NCBI GenBank assembly: GCA_002839315.1
Contig: PGXV01000008.1
Location: 167,707-231,706, forward strand
Length of the DNA: 64,000 nt
From: Spirochaetae bacterium HGW-Spirochaetae-3
GTDB lineage: Bacteria; Spirochaetota; Spirochaetia; Treponematales; UBA12059
Reading direction: 5' to 3'
The position numbers and the translations under genes are program-made. The notes under the pieces are model-generated. The model searched no databases, had not been told where the DNA came from, and was given only the letters and a program-made list of their open reading frames with translations. Of the stretch, positions 35,514 to 44,524 are shown one piece after another (the stretch's first letter is position 1; every line of letters begins with the position of its first letter).

Positions 35514-35914
35514 CCGATAGGCACAGCAAGCGGCTGCGGAAGGCGAGGTCTATTCTCAGGCCGCTTGACGTCCTGATCGTAGCCTCGTCGGCCGCATTGC
35601 TCGTCGCGTTGTCCATAGCCGTATACGGCGGCCCCCCGTCGGCGACCCTCGTCGTCTCCACCGAGATGGGCGAATGGGTCTATCCGATGTCGCAAGACAG
35701 GGACATCGAGGCGCAAGGTCCGCTCGGAATCACCTATATACATATCGGGGACGGGAACGCCCATATAGAAGACTCCCCCTGCGCCAACAAGACCTGCGTG
35801 GCGTCCCTTCCGATTAGCAAGACCGGGGAGTGGGCCGCGTGCCTCCCGAACGGCGTGTTCATACACATAGAAGGCGCGGAGGACGACGGTGAAATCGATG
35901 CGTTCGTCAAATAG
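35504..35914 (+). CDS. NusG domain II-containing membrane-anchored protein (EetA-like)
   Basis: A 136-residue protein with one N-terminal membrane anchor (VLIVASSAALLVALSIAVY) and an extracytosolic NusG_II domain. The family cysteines are present: SPCANKTC and AACLPNGVFIHIEG. The domain resembles that of EetA-type accessory proteins in flavin-based electron transfer loci, as far as I recall. The ATG at 35504 lies inside slyD, and the gene overlaps the Gx-transporter gene by 26 bases, so the set is translationally coupled. Confidence 0.85.
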   Translation: MPLTDRHSKRLRKARSILRPLDVLIVASSAALLVALSIAVYGGPPSATLVVSTEMGEWVYPMSQDRDIEAQGPLGITYIHIGDGNAHIEDSPCANKTCVASLPISKTGEWAACLPNGVFIHIEGAEDDGEIDAFVK

Positions 35915-36476
35915 GCCCTCGTTCCCCGACGGCGGCCGCAGGATAGCCGCCTTCCTGGCGGCCCTCGCCTTCTTCCTTTCGACGGTGGAATACATGCTCC
36001 CGAGGCCCGTGCCCTTCATGCGGCTCGGGCTGGCCAACCTTCCCATCCTCATAGCGGTGGACCTCTTACCGTTCGGCGCGTACATGGCGCTGGCCCTGGT
36101 CAAGGTCGTCGGGATGAGCGTGCTCACGGGATCGCTGTTCACGTACGTAGCGCTGTTCTCCCTGGCCGGGACGCTCGCGAGCGCCCTCACGATGCGCGGC
36201 CTCAGGGTCGTCGCCGGTCCCAAGGCGCTCTCGTACGTCGGGCTCTGCGTAGCGGGCGCGGTCGTTTCGAATATGGCGCAGGTCGCGTTGGCCCGCGTAT
36301 TCGTGTTCGGCCCGAGCGCCAAGTTCATGGCGCCTATGTTCCTCGGGCTTGGGCTCGTATCGGGCCTGACGCTCGGAGCCTTTACCCAGGTCTTCGCGTC
36401 CCGCTCGTCATGGCTCGCGAAGGTCCGCTCGAGCGCGCGCGCAAGCGAAGGGGAGGCCCTCGATGACCAGGCCTGA
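35889..36476 (+). CDS. Gx transporter family membrane protein (EetB-like)
   Basis: A 195-residue polytopic protein of the Gx transporter family, often annotated as heptaprenyl diphosphate synthase component I. Typical sequence: PVPFMRLGLANLPILIAVDLL and a glycine-rich ..SVLTGSLFTYVALFSLAGTLAS. The family resembles ECF substrate-binding (S) components. The GTG at 35889 is preferred because GGAGG is six bases before it; the ATG nine bases later is too far from it. It overlaps both neighbours and pairs with the NusG_II protein as in eetA-eetB loci. Confidence 0.85.
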   Translation: MKSMRSSNRPSFPDGGRRIAAFLAALAFFLSTVEYMLPRPVPFMRLGLANLPILIAVDLLPFGAYMALALVKVVGMSVLTGSLFTYVALFSLAGTLASALTMRGLRVVAGPKALSYVGLCVAGAVVSNMAQVALARVFVFGPSAKFMAPMFLGLGLVSGLTLGAFTQVFASRSSWLAKVRSSARASEGEALDDQA

Positions 36477-37083
36477 GCGAAGGGAGCGATGGGAATCCAG
36501 CTTCGATCCGGCGCGGCTCGCGATCGCCGGCGTGGCGCTGTCGGCGTTGCTGCTGTTCCAGCCGACGCTCGCGGGACGCGTCGCAATGCTCGTCGGCGCC
36601 GCCGTCGCCGCGTGGTCGTCGGGCCGCCGCTTGTCCCCGCTGACGACGGCGATCGTGATGGCCAGTATCGTCGGCGCCAACCTCCTCGTTCCCATCGGCC
36701 GCGTCGTCGCTAGCGTCGGTCCGTTCCGCGTAACCGAGACGGCCTTGACGGCGGGCCTGGGCAAGGCGGTGACCTTCGAGGCCCTTATGTTCATCTCCAA
36801 GGCCTGCCTGGGCCCCGGGCTGCGCCTGCCGGGCAGGTTCGGAGAATTCTTCGCCGAGGCCCTGCGCGGCTACGACAGGATCCTGGAGCACAAGTCATCG
36901 GTAAGGATCTCGGGGTTCATAAAGTCCATCGACGAGATCCTGGTTTCGGTTTATGATGGTGCCGCTTCCGCCGCGGAAATCGCGGACAAGGACCGTACGG
37001 TACCCAGGTCCCGGTTCAGGCGTAGCGACATGGCGCTCATCGCCATGATAATGGCCGCCGGGGTTCCGCTCTTCTTCAATTAA
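36463..37083 (+). CDS. Predicted membrane protein, EcfT-like
   Basis: A 206-residue protein with about four helices (LAIAGVALSALLLFQP, VAMLVGAAVAAWSS, LTTAIVMASIVGANLLVPIG, and a C-terminal MALIAMIMAAGVPLFF). The segment VTETALTAGLGKAVTFEALM followed by an amphipathic helix and ALRGYDRILEHKSS recalls the coupling region of ECF transmembrane components. It is short for EcfT and no ECF ATPase is adjacent. It overlaps the Gx gene by 14 bases. An ECF-like T component for the Gx protein is my best guess. Confidence 0.5.
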   Translation: MTRPERRERWESSFDPARLAIAGVALSALLLFQPTLAGRVAMLVGAAVAAWSSGRRLSPLTTAIVMASIVGANLLVPIGRVVASVGPFRVTETALTAGLGKAVTFEALMFISKACLGPGLRLPGRFGEFFAEALRGYDRILEHKSSVRISGFIKSIDEILVSVYDGAASAAEIADKDRTVPRSRFRRSDMALIAMIMAAGVPLFFN

Positions 37084-37143
37084 AAAGCGCAGAGGACGAC
37101 TTCTCGTTTGGAGCTGCCCATCCAGAAATGCTGAGGACGCGAA

Positions 37144-39273
37144 ATGGTTCTTTCTTTACGAAAACGACTGCTTCTACTCTTAAGCGCGCCGTTAGCGCTC
37201 GCCGTCGTCATGGGCCTGGTAACCATTGCGATCACGATGAAGGACAAGTCCAGGATCGACGTCGCCGCCGACAAGCTGTCGGCGATGAAGGCGATCAGCG
37301 GCCTCCTGTCGGCGATACAGAATGAGCGCGGCATCGCCTATCTCTCCCTGACGGGCACCGCCGCAGCCGACAAGATCATATCCACCAGGCACACGGCGAA
37401 CGAGGCCTGGGATACCGCCCAGGCGCCGCTTACGGCTAAGGCCATCGCCCCGGAGATAGCGGAATCGATCACCGAGGCGATAGCCGGGATTACCCAGCTA
37501 CGCAAGCAGATAGACGGCAGGTCGATGATGGCCAAGGCCGCATATACGGGTTATTCGGATCTCCTGAGCCTGATACTGACCGAGCAGTCGACGCTATCCA
37601 GGACGGAAGTCGCCGAAGCCTCGCTCCAGCTGCAATCGATCGTCTTCCTGGAGATGGCCAAGGAAAACGCGGGCCGCCTCCAATGCCTGTCCAGTACGAT
37701 ACTCTCGGTCGACGAGCCGATAGACAACAACTCCATCCTTGAGCTCGTCGACGCCAACGCCGGCGTCATGGTCAACCTGACCAACGTTTCCAGCGATATA
37801 ATCGAAGACGCGTCGTCGACGCTTTTCGAGCTCGAGCACAGCCCGGAATGGCGCATCGTGCAGGGCGCCGTCATAGGGATCATGGGCAAGGCTACCGAAG
37901 GCGCCTACGGGCTTGACGGGCAACGATTCTACGAAGAGACCGCGCCGATCCGCGGGACGATACAGAGCGTCATCGACATGGTCATAGCCAGTACGGACAG
38001 CTGGTTCGAGCAGCGATCGTCCCAGCTGACGCGCGGTATCGTGCTCATGGCGGCTATCCTCGGCGTCGCCGAGCTCTTCGTGCTCCTCATATCCATATTC
38101 ATACTGTCTAGCGTCACGTCCAGGATCAACGGCGTATCGAACGGCATGAAGAACGTGTCGTCCGGCGACGCCGACCTGACGCGAACGATAGAGCCCGGAG
38201 CCAAGGACGAGCTGGGTACGCTCGCCGAGTACTTCAACGCGTTTGTCGCGATGCTCCGGGGCATGATCGACCGGGTCAAGACGGATATGGGCTCGCTCAA
38301 CGAAGGCATGACGCGCCTGTCGACCAACACCGAGGAGACAGCCGGCGCCGTGCGCCAGATTACCGCCACCATAGAGAGCCTCAAGCTCCAGACTATCAAC
38401 CAGAGCGCCTCGGTCACCGAGTCGAGCGCGACGGTAGAGCAGATAGCCAAGAACATAGAACGCCTGTACCGTCTCATCGAGAAGCAGTCGGAGGGCGTAT
38501 CGTCGTCGTCCAGCTCCATCGAGGAGATGGTCGCCAGCATCCAGTCGGTTACCGCCAACATCGAGCGGATGGGATCGTACTACGAGAAGCTGCTCGGCAA
38601 GTCGGACACCGGTCGCGGCGCTATAGAGACGGTCGTCCGACAGGTCCGCGAGATAGACGCCCAGTCGGAGAGCCTGCAGGAGGCCAACGCGCTGATAGCG
38701 GGCATAGCGGCTCAGACGAACCTGCTGGCCATGAACGCGGCGATAGAGGCGGCGCACGCGGGAGAGGCCGGCATGGGCTTCGCGGTGGTAGCGGACGAGA
38801 TACGGAAGCTGGCGGAGAACGCCGCGACACAGTCCAAGACCATAGGGCAGAACATCAAGGGCATACGCGGCGGCATCAACGACGTCGTGGCCAGCTCCGG
38901 CGCGAGCGCTGCTACCTTCGACGAGATACTCGAGCAGATCCGGATACTGTCCAGGCTCGAGGAAGAGGTCAAGTACTCGATGCAGGAGCAGAGCGCCGGC
39001 TCGTCCCAGATACTCGATTCGCTGGCGAGCATCAACGAGGTGACCGCGGACGTCCGGCAGTCCGCCGAGGAGATGCAGGAAGGCTCCAACGCCGTGCTCC
39101 TCGAGATGCGCCGCCTACTGCAGCTGGCGAGCGAACTGGAGAACGGCATGAGCGAGATGGCCGCGGGCGCCGGGGAGATCCAGCGAGCGGCGCAGGATAC
39201 CAACGAGCTTACCATAAAGGCGTCGCGCAGCGTCAATTCAGCCACGAGCGAGATCGAGCGGTTCAAGTCGTAG
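37144..39273 (+). CDS. Methyl-accepting chemotaxis protein with NIT sensor domain
   Basis: A 709-residue receptor. Membrane helix 1 lies at about 10-32 and helix 2 at about 300-325 ([21 protein letters not shown]). Between them is a helical periplasmic domain containing [12 protein letters not shown], the NIT (nitrate/nitrite-sensing) signature. A HAMP domain follows, then the signalling coiled coil with hairpin [19 protein letters not shown]. Ligand is unproven; the NIT fold often senses nitrate, nitrite or small anions. GAGGA lies before the ATG. It is separated from the EcfT-like gene by 60 bases. Confidence 0.92.
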   Translation: MVLSLRKRLLLLLSAPLALAVVMGLVTIAITMKDKSRIDVAADKLSAMKAISGLLSAIQNERGIAYLSLTGTAAADKIISTRHTANEAWDTAQAPLTAKAIAPEIAESITEAIAGITQLRKQIDGRSMMAKAAYTGYSDLLSLILTEQSTLSRTEVAEASLQLQSIVFLEMAKENAGRLQCLSSTILSVDEPIDNNSILELVDANAGVMVNLTNVSSDIIEDASSTLFELEHSPEWRIVQGAVIGIMGKATEGAYGLDGQRFYEETAPIRGTIQSVIDMVIASTDSWFEQRSSQLTRGIVLMAAILGVAELFVLLISIFILSSVTSRINGVSNGMKNVSSGDADLTRTIEPGAKDELGTLAEYFNAFVAMLRGMIDRVKTDMGSLNEGMTRLSTNTEETAGAVRQITATIESLKLQTINQSASVTESSATVEQIAKNIERLYRLIEKQSEGVSSSSSSIEEMVASIQSVTANIERMGSYYEKLLGKSDTGRGAIETVVRQVREIDAQSESLQEANALIAGIAAQTNLLAMNAAIEAAHAGEAGMGFAVVADEIRKLAENAATQSKTIGQNIKGIRGGINDVVASSGASAATFDEILEQIRILSRLEEEVKYSMQEQSAGSSQILDSLASINEVTADVRQSAEEMQEGSNAVLLEMRRLLQLASELENGMSEMAAGAGEIQRAAQDTNELTIKASRSVNSATSEIERFKS

Positions 39274-39281
39274 GGAAGCGC

Positions 39282-39310
39282 GAGCGTGAGCTTATATAAC
39301 GCTCACGCTC
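39282..39310. terminator. Hairpin between convergent mcp and leuS genes
   Basis: A perfect 10-bp stem (GAGCGTGAGC with GCTCACGCTC) with loop TTATATAAC lies between the two convergent stop codons. No T tract is present on either strand, so terminator function is plausible but not proven. Confidence 0.5.
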
Positions 39311-39339
39311 ACCCACCCATAGCCGCCTAGCGGCCCCCG

Positions 39340-41778
39340 TTACCGCACTACGAAATTGATCAGCTTCCCCGGTACGACTATCGTCTTGACGACCTGCTTG
39401 CCGGCCAGGTGCTCGGCGACCTTGGGATGCGCCTTGGCGGTAGCCTCGAGCGCGTCCCTGGCCGTTCCCTTCGCGGCCTTGAAGTCGCCACGCAGCTTTC
39501 CGTTCACCTGCACGACGATAGTATCCTCTTCGTCCTCGCAGAGCGCCGGATCGTAGGTCGGCCACGCCGCCTTGGATACGCTGCCCTGCCCGCCCATCTT
39601 CTCCCACAGCTCCTCGGCGAGGTGCGGGGCGTACGGCGACACGAGCCGCACGAGGGTCGACCACAGGCTCCGCGGCAGCTCGTCCAGCTTCGCCGCCTCG
39701 GTGGACAGTACCATCATCGCCGATACGGCCGTGTTGAAGTCGAGCGTCGAAGTATCCCCGTCTACCTTCTTGATCGTACGGTGCATCAGCTTCAGGAGCT
39801 CGCCCGACGGTTCGGCGTCGACCAGCGGCTTGTCGCCCATCGCGTACAGGCGCTCGAGGAAGCGGGAGACGCCGACGAGGCCGGCCGTCATCCACGGCTT
39901 GGATACCTCGAGCGGCCCCATGAACATCTCGTATAGCCTGAGCGCGTCCGCGCCGAATTCCCTGACGATGTCGTCGGGGTTGATCACGTTGCCGCGGCTC
40001 TTGGACATCTTCTGGTTATCCTCGCCCAGGATCATGCCCTGGTTGACGAGGCGCTGGTACGGCTCCTTCGTGTTGACGAGCCCCAGGTCGAAGAGCACCT
40101 TGTGCCAGAAACGGGCGTACAGCAGGTGGAGCACCGCGTGCTCGACGCCGCCGACGTAGAGGTCTACCGGCATCCAGTAGTCGATCTTGTCCCGGCCGAC
40201 GAAGGCCTTCTCGTTCCTGGGGTCGAGGTAGCGGAGCTGGTACCAGCAGGAACCGGCCCACTGGGGCATCGTATTGGTCTCGCGCTTGGCGGGAGCGCCG
40301 CATACGGGGCAGGTCGTATCGACCCATTCGTCTATCTTCGCCAGCGGACTCTCGCCGGTGCCTGACGGCTCGTAGCTACTCACCTCGGGCAGGGTCAGCG
40401 GCAGCTGGTCCTCGGGCACCGCGACGACACCGCACGCGGGGCAGTGGACCACGGGTATGGGCTCGCCCCAGTAGCGCTGGCGGCTGAACAGCCAGTCGCG
40501 CAGCTTGTAGTTGACGGTGCCCTTGCCGAGGCCCCGCTCTTCCAGCCAGGCGGTCATCGCCTTCTTGGCCTCTTCGGTGCCCATGCCGTCGAGGAACCCG
40601 GAATTGACCGCGACGCCGTCGGCGGCGGTGCACTCGGCAGGCTCGTTTTTAGAGGGAACGGCCTTGCCGTCGGCGCCTGGCTTCGCTACCACCTCGATGA
40701 TGGGCAGGCCGAACGCCTTCGCGAAGTCCCAGTCGCGCTCGTCGTGGGCCGGCACGGCCATGATGGCGCCCGTGCCGTAGGACGCGAGCACGTAGTCGGA
40801 TATCCATATCGGTATGCGCTCGCCGTTGACCGGGTTGATCGCGTAGGCGCCGGTGAAGACGCCGGTCTTGTCCTTGGCCAGGTCTGTTCGCTCCAGGTCG
40901 CTCTTCTTGGCGGCGCCGTCTACGTAGGCGTCGACGGCGGCCTTCTGAGCCCCGCTCGTTATCTTCGCGACGAGCGCGTGCTCGGGCGCCAGCACCATGT
41001 ACGTGGCGCCGAACAGCGTGTCGGGGCGCGTTGTGAACACCTCCAGCGAGTCGCCGGCTCCGTCTACCGTGAACGTGACGCTGGCGCCCTCCGAGCGGCC
41101 TATCCAGTTGCGCTGCATCTGCTTTACCGGCTCCGGCCAGTCGAGGCCGTCGAGGTCCTCGATGAGCCGGTCGGCGTACGCGGTGATCCTGAGTATCCAC
41201 TGGCGTATCCGCTTGCGCGTCACCTTCGTGCCGCAACGGTCGCACGCGCCGTCCTTGACCTCCTCGTTCGCCAGGCCGGTCTTGCACGACGGGCACCAGT
41301 TGATCGGGGCGTCCGACTCGTAGGCGAGGCCGCGCTTGAACAGTTGCACGAATATCCACTGGGTCCACTTGTAGTAGTCGGCCTCGCAGGTCGACACCTC
41401 GCGGTCCCAGTCGTAGGAGAAGCCGAGGCTCTTGATCTGCTCGCGGAAGCGGTCGATGTTGGCGCGCGTGGTCACCGCTGGATGGGTCCCCGTCTGGATG
41501 GCGTAGTTCTCGGCGGGCAGGCCGAAGGAATCGAAGCCCATGGGATGGAGGACGTTATAGCCGTTCATGCGCATATAGCGGCAGTATATGTCCGTGGCGG
41601 TATAGCCCTCGGGATGGCCGACGTGCAGGCCGGCGCCGGACGGGTACGGGAACATGTCGAGCACGTAGCGACGCTTCGACTTAGGGAAGGACGCGTCCTC
41701 TACGGCGCGAAACGTCTTCTTCTCGTCCCAATACTTCTGCCACTTTGGTTCGATTTCGCTGAACGGGTACTTGGCCAT
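39340..41778 (-). CDS. leuS: Leucyl-tRNA synthetase
   Basis: An 812-residue class I aminoacyl-tRNA synthetase with an editing domain. The HIGH motif appears as [16 protein letters not shown] and the KMSKS motif as [10 protein letters not shown]. Cysteine pairs ([27 protein letters not shown]) form zinc-binding inserts. The ATG at 41778 ([17 protein letters not shown]) is the canonical start. A good promoter and a strong leader hairpin lie directly upstream. Length is slightly below E. coli LeuS but full for many bacteria. Confidence 0.97.
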   Translation of the reverse strand: MAKYPFSEIEPKWQKYWDEKKTFRAVEDASFPKSKRRYVLDMFPYPSGAGLHVGHPEGYTATDIYCRYMRMNGYNVLHPMGFDSFGLPAENYAIQTGTHPAVTTRANIDRFREQIKSLGFSYDWDREVSTCEADYYKWTQWIFVQLFKRGLAYESDAPINWCPSCKTGLANEEVKDGACDRCGTKVTRKRIRQWILRITAYADRLIEDLDGLDWPEPVKQMQRNWIGRSEGASVTFTVDGAGDSLEVFTTRPDTLFGATYMVLAPEHALVAKITSGAQKAAVDAYVDGAAKKSDLERTDLAKDKTGVFTGAYAINPVNGERIPIWISDYVLASYGTGAIMAVPAHDERDWDFAKAFGLPIIEVVAKPGADGKAVPSKNEPAECTAADGVAVNSGFLDGMGTEEAKKAMTAWLEERGLGKGTVNYKLRDWLFSRQRYWGEPIPVVHCPACGVVAVPEDQLPLTLPEVSSYEPSGTGESPLAKIDEWVDTTCPVCGAPAKRETNTMPQWAGSCWYQLRYLDPRNEKAFVGRDKIDYWMPVDLYVGGVEHAVLHLLYARFWHKVLFDLGLVNTKEPYQRLVNQGMILGEDNQKMSKSRGNVINPDDIVREFGADALRLYEMFMGPLEVSKPWMTAGLVGVSRFLERLYAMGDKPLVDAEPSGELLKLMHRTIKKVDGDTSTLDFNTAVSAMMVLSTEAAKLDELPRSLWSTLVRLVSPYAPHLAEELWEKMGGQGSVSKAAWPTYDPALCEDEEDTIVVQVNGKLRGDFKAAKGTARDALEATAKAHPKVAEHLAGKQVVKTIVVPGKLINFVVR

Positions 41779-41802
41779 GCTGTCGCTCCGATGCATTGAT
41801 GC

Positions 41803-41831
41803 GACGAGGGGCGCACTCGGCGCCCCTCGTC
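41803..41831. promoter_or_regulatory. Strong hairpin in the leuS 5' leader
   Basis: A perfect 12-bp stem (GACGAGGGGCGC with GCGCCCCTCGTC, loop ACTCG) lies between the predicted leuS transcription start and its start codon, 25 bases upstream of the ATG. It has no U tract. It could be a leader control element or the end of the upstream transport operon transcript. No T-box features are seen. Confidence 0.6.
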
Positions 41832-41849
41832 TGCTTGAGTTCCTTAGCG

Positions 41850-41878
41850 ATAATACCTTATAGGAAGAAACGCGGCAA
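41850..41878 (-). promoter_or_regulatory. leuS promoter
   Basis: On the minus strand TTGCCG (41873-41878) is followed after exactly 17 bases by TATTAT (41850-41855). The start codon lies about 70 bases downstream, leaving a leader of about 65 bases with the hairpin. Confidence 0.65.
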
Positions 41879-41886
41879 CCGGGGAG

Positions 41887-42366
41887 CTACAGGGTCGGCT
41901 CCAGTAATACCGGGTCGTCGAGGCTCGGCAGTTCTTCGTCCCTCGACTGCTTCTCGTAGACGACGACGAAGGGTTCCCAGAAATCGTCCGCGCCGGCGGC
42001 CATCTTGGGTATGGACAGGAGCACCATATCGGTCTTCAGGTCGATCCTGAACGAGGCCTCGAGCCGCGTCGCGCCTTCCTGCGTCTCTATCCGCACGCGA
42101 TGCGTCTGCCCGGTCAGCTTGACGAGCTCGCGGTCGCGGGCATACATCTCCAGCGGATCTTGGCCGTCTATGAAGACCTTGACCCGCCTGAACGCCTGCG
42201 CTCCGCCGTCGGGTAGCGTCTTGTTGTCGATCAGTAGCGTATGGCCCCTGCCGTTCAGGAATACGAACACCGAGAGCGCCAGGTATACCGCGACGATGGC
42301 GGCCCTGACGACGAAACGGCGTGTCCTCACGGCGGCGCCGTTACCGTTCTTCGGTTTATCGCTCAT
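41887..42366 (-). CDS. Small membrane-anchored protein of the DUF3798 transport operon
   Basis: A 159-residue protein I do not recognise with certainty. One N-terminal membrane helix (VVRAAIVAVYLALSVFVFLN) is followed by an extracytosolic domain of about 120 residues with beta-rich character (VKVFIDGQDPLEM, LVKLTGQTHRVRIE). It starts in an ATGA overlap with the second permease gene, so it belongs to the transporter and is coupled to it. It may assist assembly of the permease or capture of ligand. Confidence 0.75.
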   Translation of the reverse strand: MSDKPKNGNGAAVRTRRFVVRAAIVAVYLALSVFVFLNGRGHTLLIDNKTLPDGGAQAFRRVKVFIDGQDPLEMYARDRELVKLTGQTHRVRIETQEGATRLEASFRIDLKTDMVLLSIPKMAAGADDFWEPFVVVYEKQSRDEELPSLDDPVLLEPTL

Positions 42367-43484
42367 ACCACGCCTCCCTTGGCGTCCGGGTCTACGGTGT
42401 TCTGCCGCATGCCCGCTCGGTCTATAGCCACGCCGCGGCGCTTGCGCCAGGCGTGCAGCACGAGGGCGAGCGCGATGGCGCCGTAGCTGAACGCGTCGCG
42501 GAAGTACTCGCCTATCTGGGCCGAGCCGAACAGCTGGGCTCCCGCGCGCGGCATCACGATGTACATGAGGTGCAGCAGCACGACGCCGACGAACACGTTG
42601 GGTATCGTCGCCTTGGTGACCGAAGCGCCTCCGACGAGTATGGCGGCGGCTGCGAAGAATCCGGTCTGCCTATGCGCGTTATACGTCGCCATGTTGCCCA
42701 TGTTCTGCAGGAAGATGATCTGGCCTATCATCGCGAGCACCGTTGACATGACGATCGCTATGATGCGCGTCTTCTCTACCGGTATGCCCGACGCGTTGGA
42801 TACCGGCTGGTCCTGGCCGATGGCGCGCATGTCCTGGCCGAGCTTGGTCTTCCGGAACCAGATGATGAAGACGCAGAGCAAGGCTATGACGAGATAGGTG
42901 GCGATCGGGAAATTGAGGCCGAACGCCTTGACCATCAGCAGCTTGTCGAGGCTCTGCCTGACCGAGTCGAGGTTGACCGTGTTCCTGACGCCGTAGCCGC
43001 GCGACAGCGTCAGCGCGGCGGAGCGCATCGGGATGATGGCGCCCATCAGGTACAGCACGACGAACTGGTAGACGCCGTCCATGAAGAAGCCGAGTATGTA
43101 GCCGGTAGCCATCTCGCGGCCCTTGGCGCGGTTGAGGACGGAGCCGCACACGATGCCGAGGCCTATCGCTATCGGCAGGCCGATCAGCACCCCGAAGCCG
43201 AGGCCCCAGACGCCCGATATGTTCCAGTCCACCGCCCAGATGAGGCCGAGCTGGCCGGCCATGGCGCCGAGCACCATGCCGAAGTTAATGCCCATGCCCG
43301 CCATGATCGGCAGTATCAGGCTGAATACGAGGAACGAGTTGCGCCCGATACGCGTGAAGATGTCCTGCAGTATATAGTTGGCCGACAGGCCGGAGATCGG
43401 CGTCGCTATCGCGGTCAGCACGAGGAAGATCACGACGACGACGTTGTCGTCGACGAATCTCTTGAAATCGAACTTCTTCGTCAT
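42363..43484 (-). CDS. ABC transporter permease 2 (BMP/sugar-type)
   Basis: A 373-residue permease with about ten helices, of the BPD_transp_2 family used by ribose- and nucleoside-type importers. Typical segments are GMGINFGMVLGAMAGQLGLIW and LVGGASVTKATIPNVFVGVVLLHLM. The ATG at 43484 overlaps the stop of the first permease as ATGA; the long upstream frame is out of register with any family sequence. It pairs with the 43481-44524 protein as a heterodimeric channel. Confidence 0.9.
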   Translation of the reverse strand: MTKKFDFKRFVDDNVVVVIFLVLTAIATPISGLSANYILQDIFTRIGRNSFLVFSLILPIMAGMGINFGMVLGAMAGQLGLIWAVDWNISGVWGLGFGVLIGLPIAIGLGIVCGSVLNRAKGREMATGYILGFFMDGVYQFVVLYLMGAIIPMRSAALTLSRGYGVRNTVNLDSVRQSLDKLLMVKAFGLNFPIATYLVIALLCVFIIWFRKTKLGQDMRAIGQDQPVSNASGIPVEKTRIIAIVMSTVLAMIGQIIFLQNMGNMATYNAHRQTGFFAAAAILVGGASVTKATIPNVFVGVVLLHLMYIVMPRAGAQLFGSAQIGEYFRDAFSYGAIALALVLHAWRKRRGVAIDRAGMRQNTVDPDAKGGVV

Positions 43485-44524
43485 TTCGACACCTTCGTCT
43501 TTCGGGTAAGCGCGTACAGTATCATGCCGTTCGACAGTACGATGCGGATGACTTCCGACATGTCCGTCTGCAGGACGCTGTTGATGACGCTCGGCGTCAT
43601 GGTCAGGATTCCCTGGAACAGGAGCGTACCTACCAGCACGTTGACCATGCTCGCCTTGTTGACGCTCGCGCCGCCGATCAGGAGCGCGGCTATAGCCGGG
43701 AACGCCATGAAGAGCGGGGCTTGGTAGAGCTGGATGAAACCGAAGCTCTGCTGGTATACGAGTATGCCGACCGCGCCGAGCATGGTGGACAGCATCACGC
43801 TGACGGTGCGCATCTTGTCGGAGGAGACGCCGCCGGCCCGCGCGAAGTCGGCGTTGGAACCGACCGCGGTCATCGCGGTGCCGGTCTTGGTCCTGAAGAA
43901 CAGGTAGACGAGGAAGGCGCACAGCGCGACGAACAGTATCATGCCCGTCGGGAAGGTGAAGTTCTGCCCTATCCTGACCGCGAGGAAGTTATTGAGGATC
44001 TTACCCCAGAAGTTCTCCAGAGTAATCGTCGTTCGAAGCCCCCTGCCGGTGTAGCCCCAGACCATCGCGGGGCTCGAGTACGGGAGGAGGAGCCATAGGA
44101 TAGAGAAGAACGTTACGAGGGAGAAGCCGACGTACATCGCTATCGTCATCTCCTCGCCCTTGACCTTATTGAGGAGCAGGCCGTATAGCCAGCCGAACAG
44201 CGCCGCGAAAGGAAGGCAGATGGCGACGGCGCCGAAGAAACCGAACCAGCCGGTCAGGCCGAACTGCATCGCCAGGGTCGAGCCGAGGAGGCCGGCGATT
44301 ATACCGACCGGCAGGCCGAAGTTAAGGCCGCAGCCCGACTGGACCATCGGCACGAGCGCGAGCACGAGGATGGCGTTCTGGCCGAAGCGGTTGAACACGT
44401 CGGAGAACGACGTGCTCACGCTGACGCCAACGAACGGCGCGCCTATGAAGAGCGCGATAAGGAAGAAGAAAATGATGATGCGCGGCCAGCCGAAGTCAGC
44501 CGCGAATTCCTTGAAGTTACGCAT
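43481..44524 (-). CDS. ABC transporter permease 1 (BMP/sugar-type)
   Basis: A 347-residue permease, paralogous to the next gene: GCGLNFGLPVGIIAGLLGST and LIGGASVNKASMVNVLVGTLLF match its segments. About ten helices. It overlaps the ATPase gene by eight bases upstream and the second permease by four downstream. Confidence 0.9.
   Translation of the reverse strand: MRNFKEFAADFGWPRIIIFFFLIALFIGAPFVGVSVSTSFSDVFNRFGQNAILVLALVPMVQSGCGLNFGLPVGIIAGLLGSTLAMQFGLTGWFGFFGAVAICLPFAALFGWLYGLLLNKVKGEEMTIAMYVGFSLVTFFSILWLLLPYSSPAMVWGYTGRGLRTTITLENFWGKILNNFLAVRIGQNFTFPTGMILFVALCAFLVYLFFRTKTGTAMTAVGSNADFARAGGVSSDKMRTVSVMLSTMLGAVGILVYQQSFGFIQLYQAPLFMAFPAIAALLIGGASVNKASMVNVLVGTLLFQGILTMTPSVINSVLQTDMSEVIRIVLSNGMILYALTRKTKVSK

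Noticed and set aside
40444-41799. 451-codon frame opposite leuS
   Set aside because: Shadow of a certain leuS; translation has no domain-like features.
41779-41886. T-box riboswitch before leuS
   Set aside because: Leader is about 65 bases, without specifier loop or T-box sequence; only a simple hairpin.
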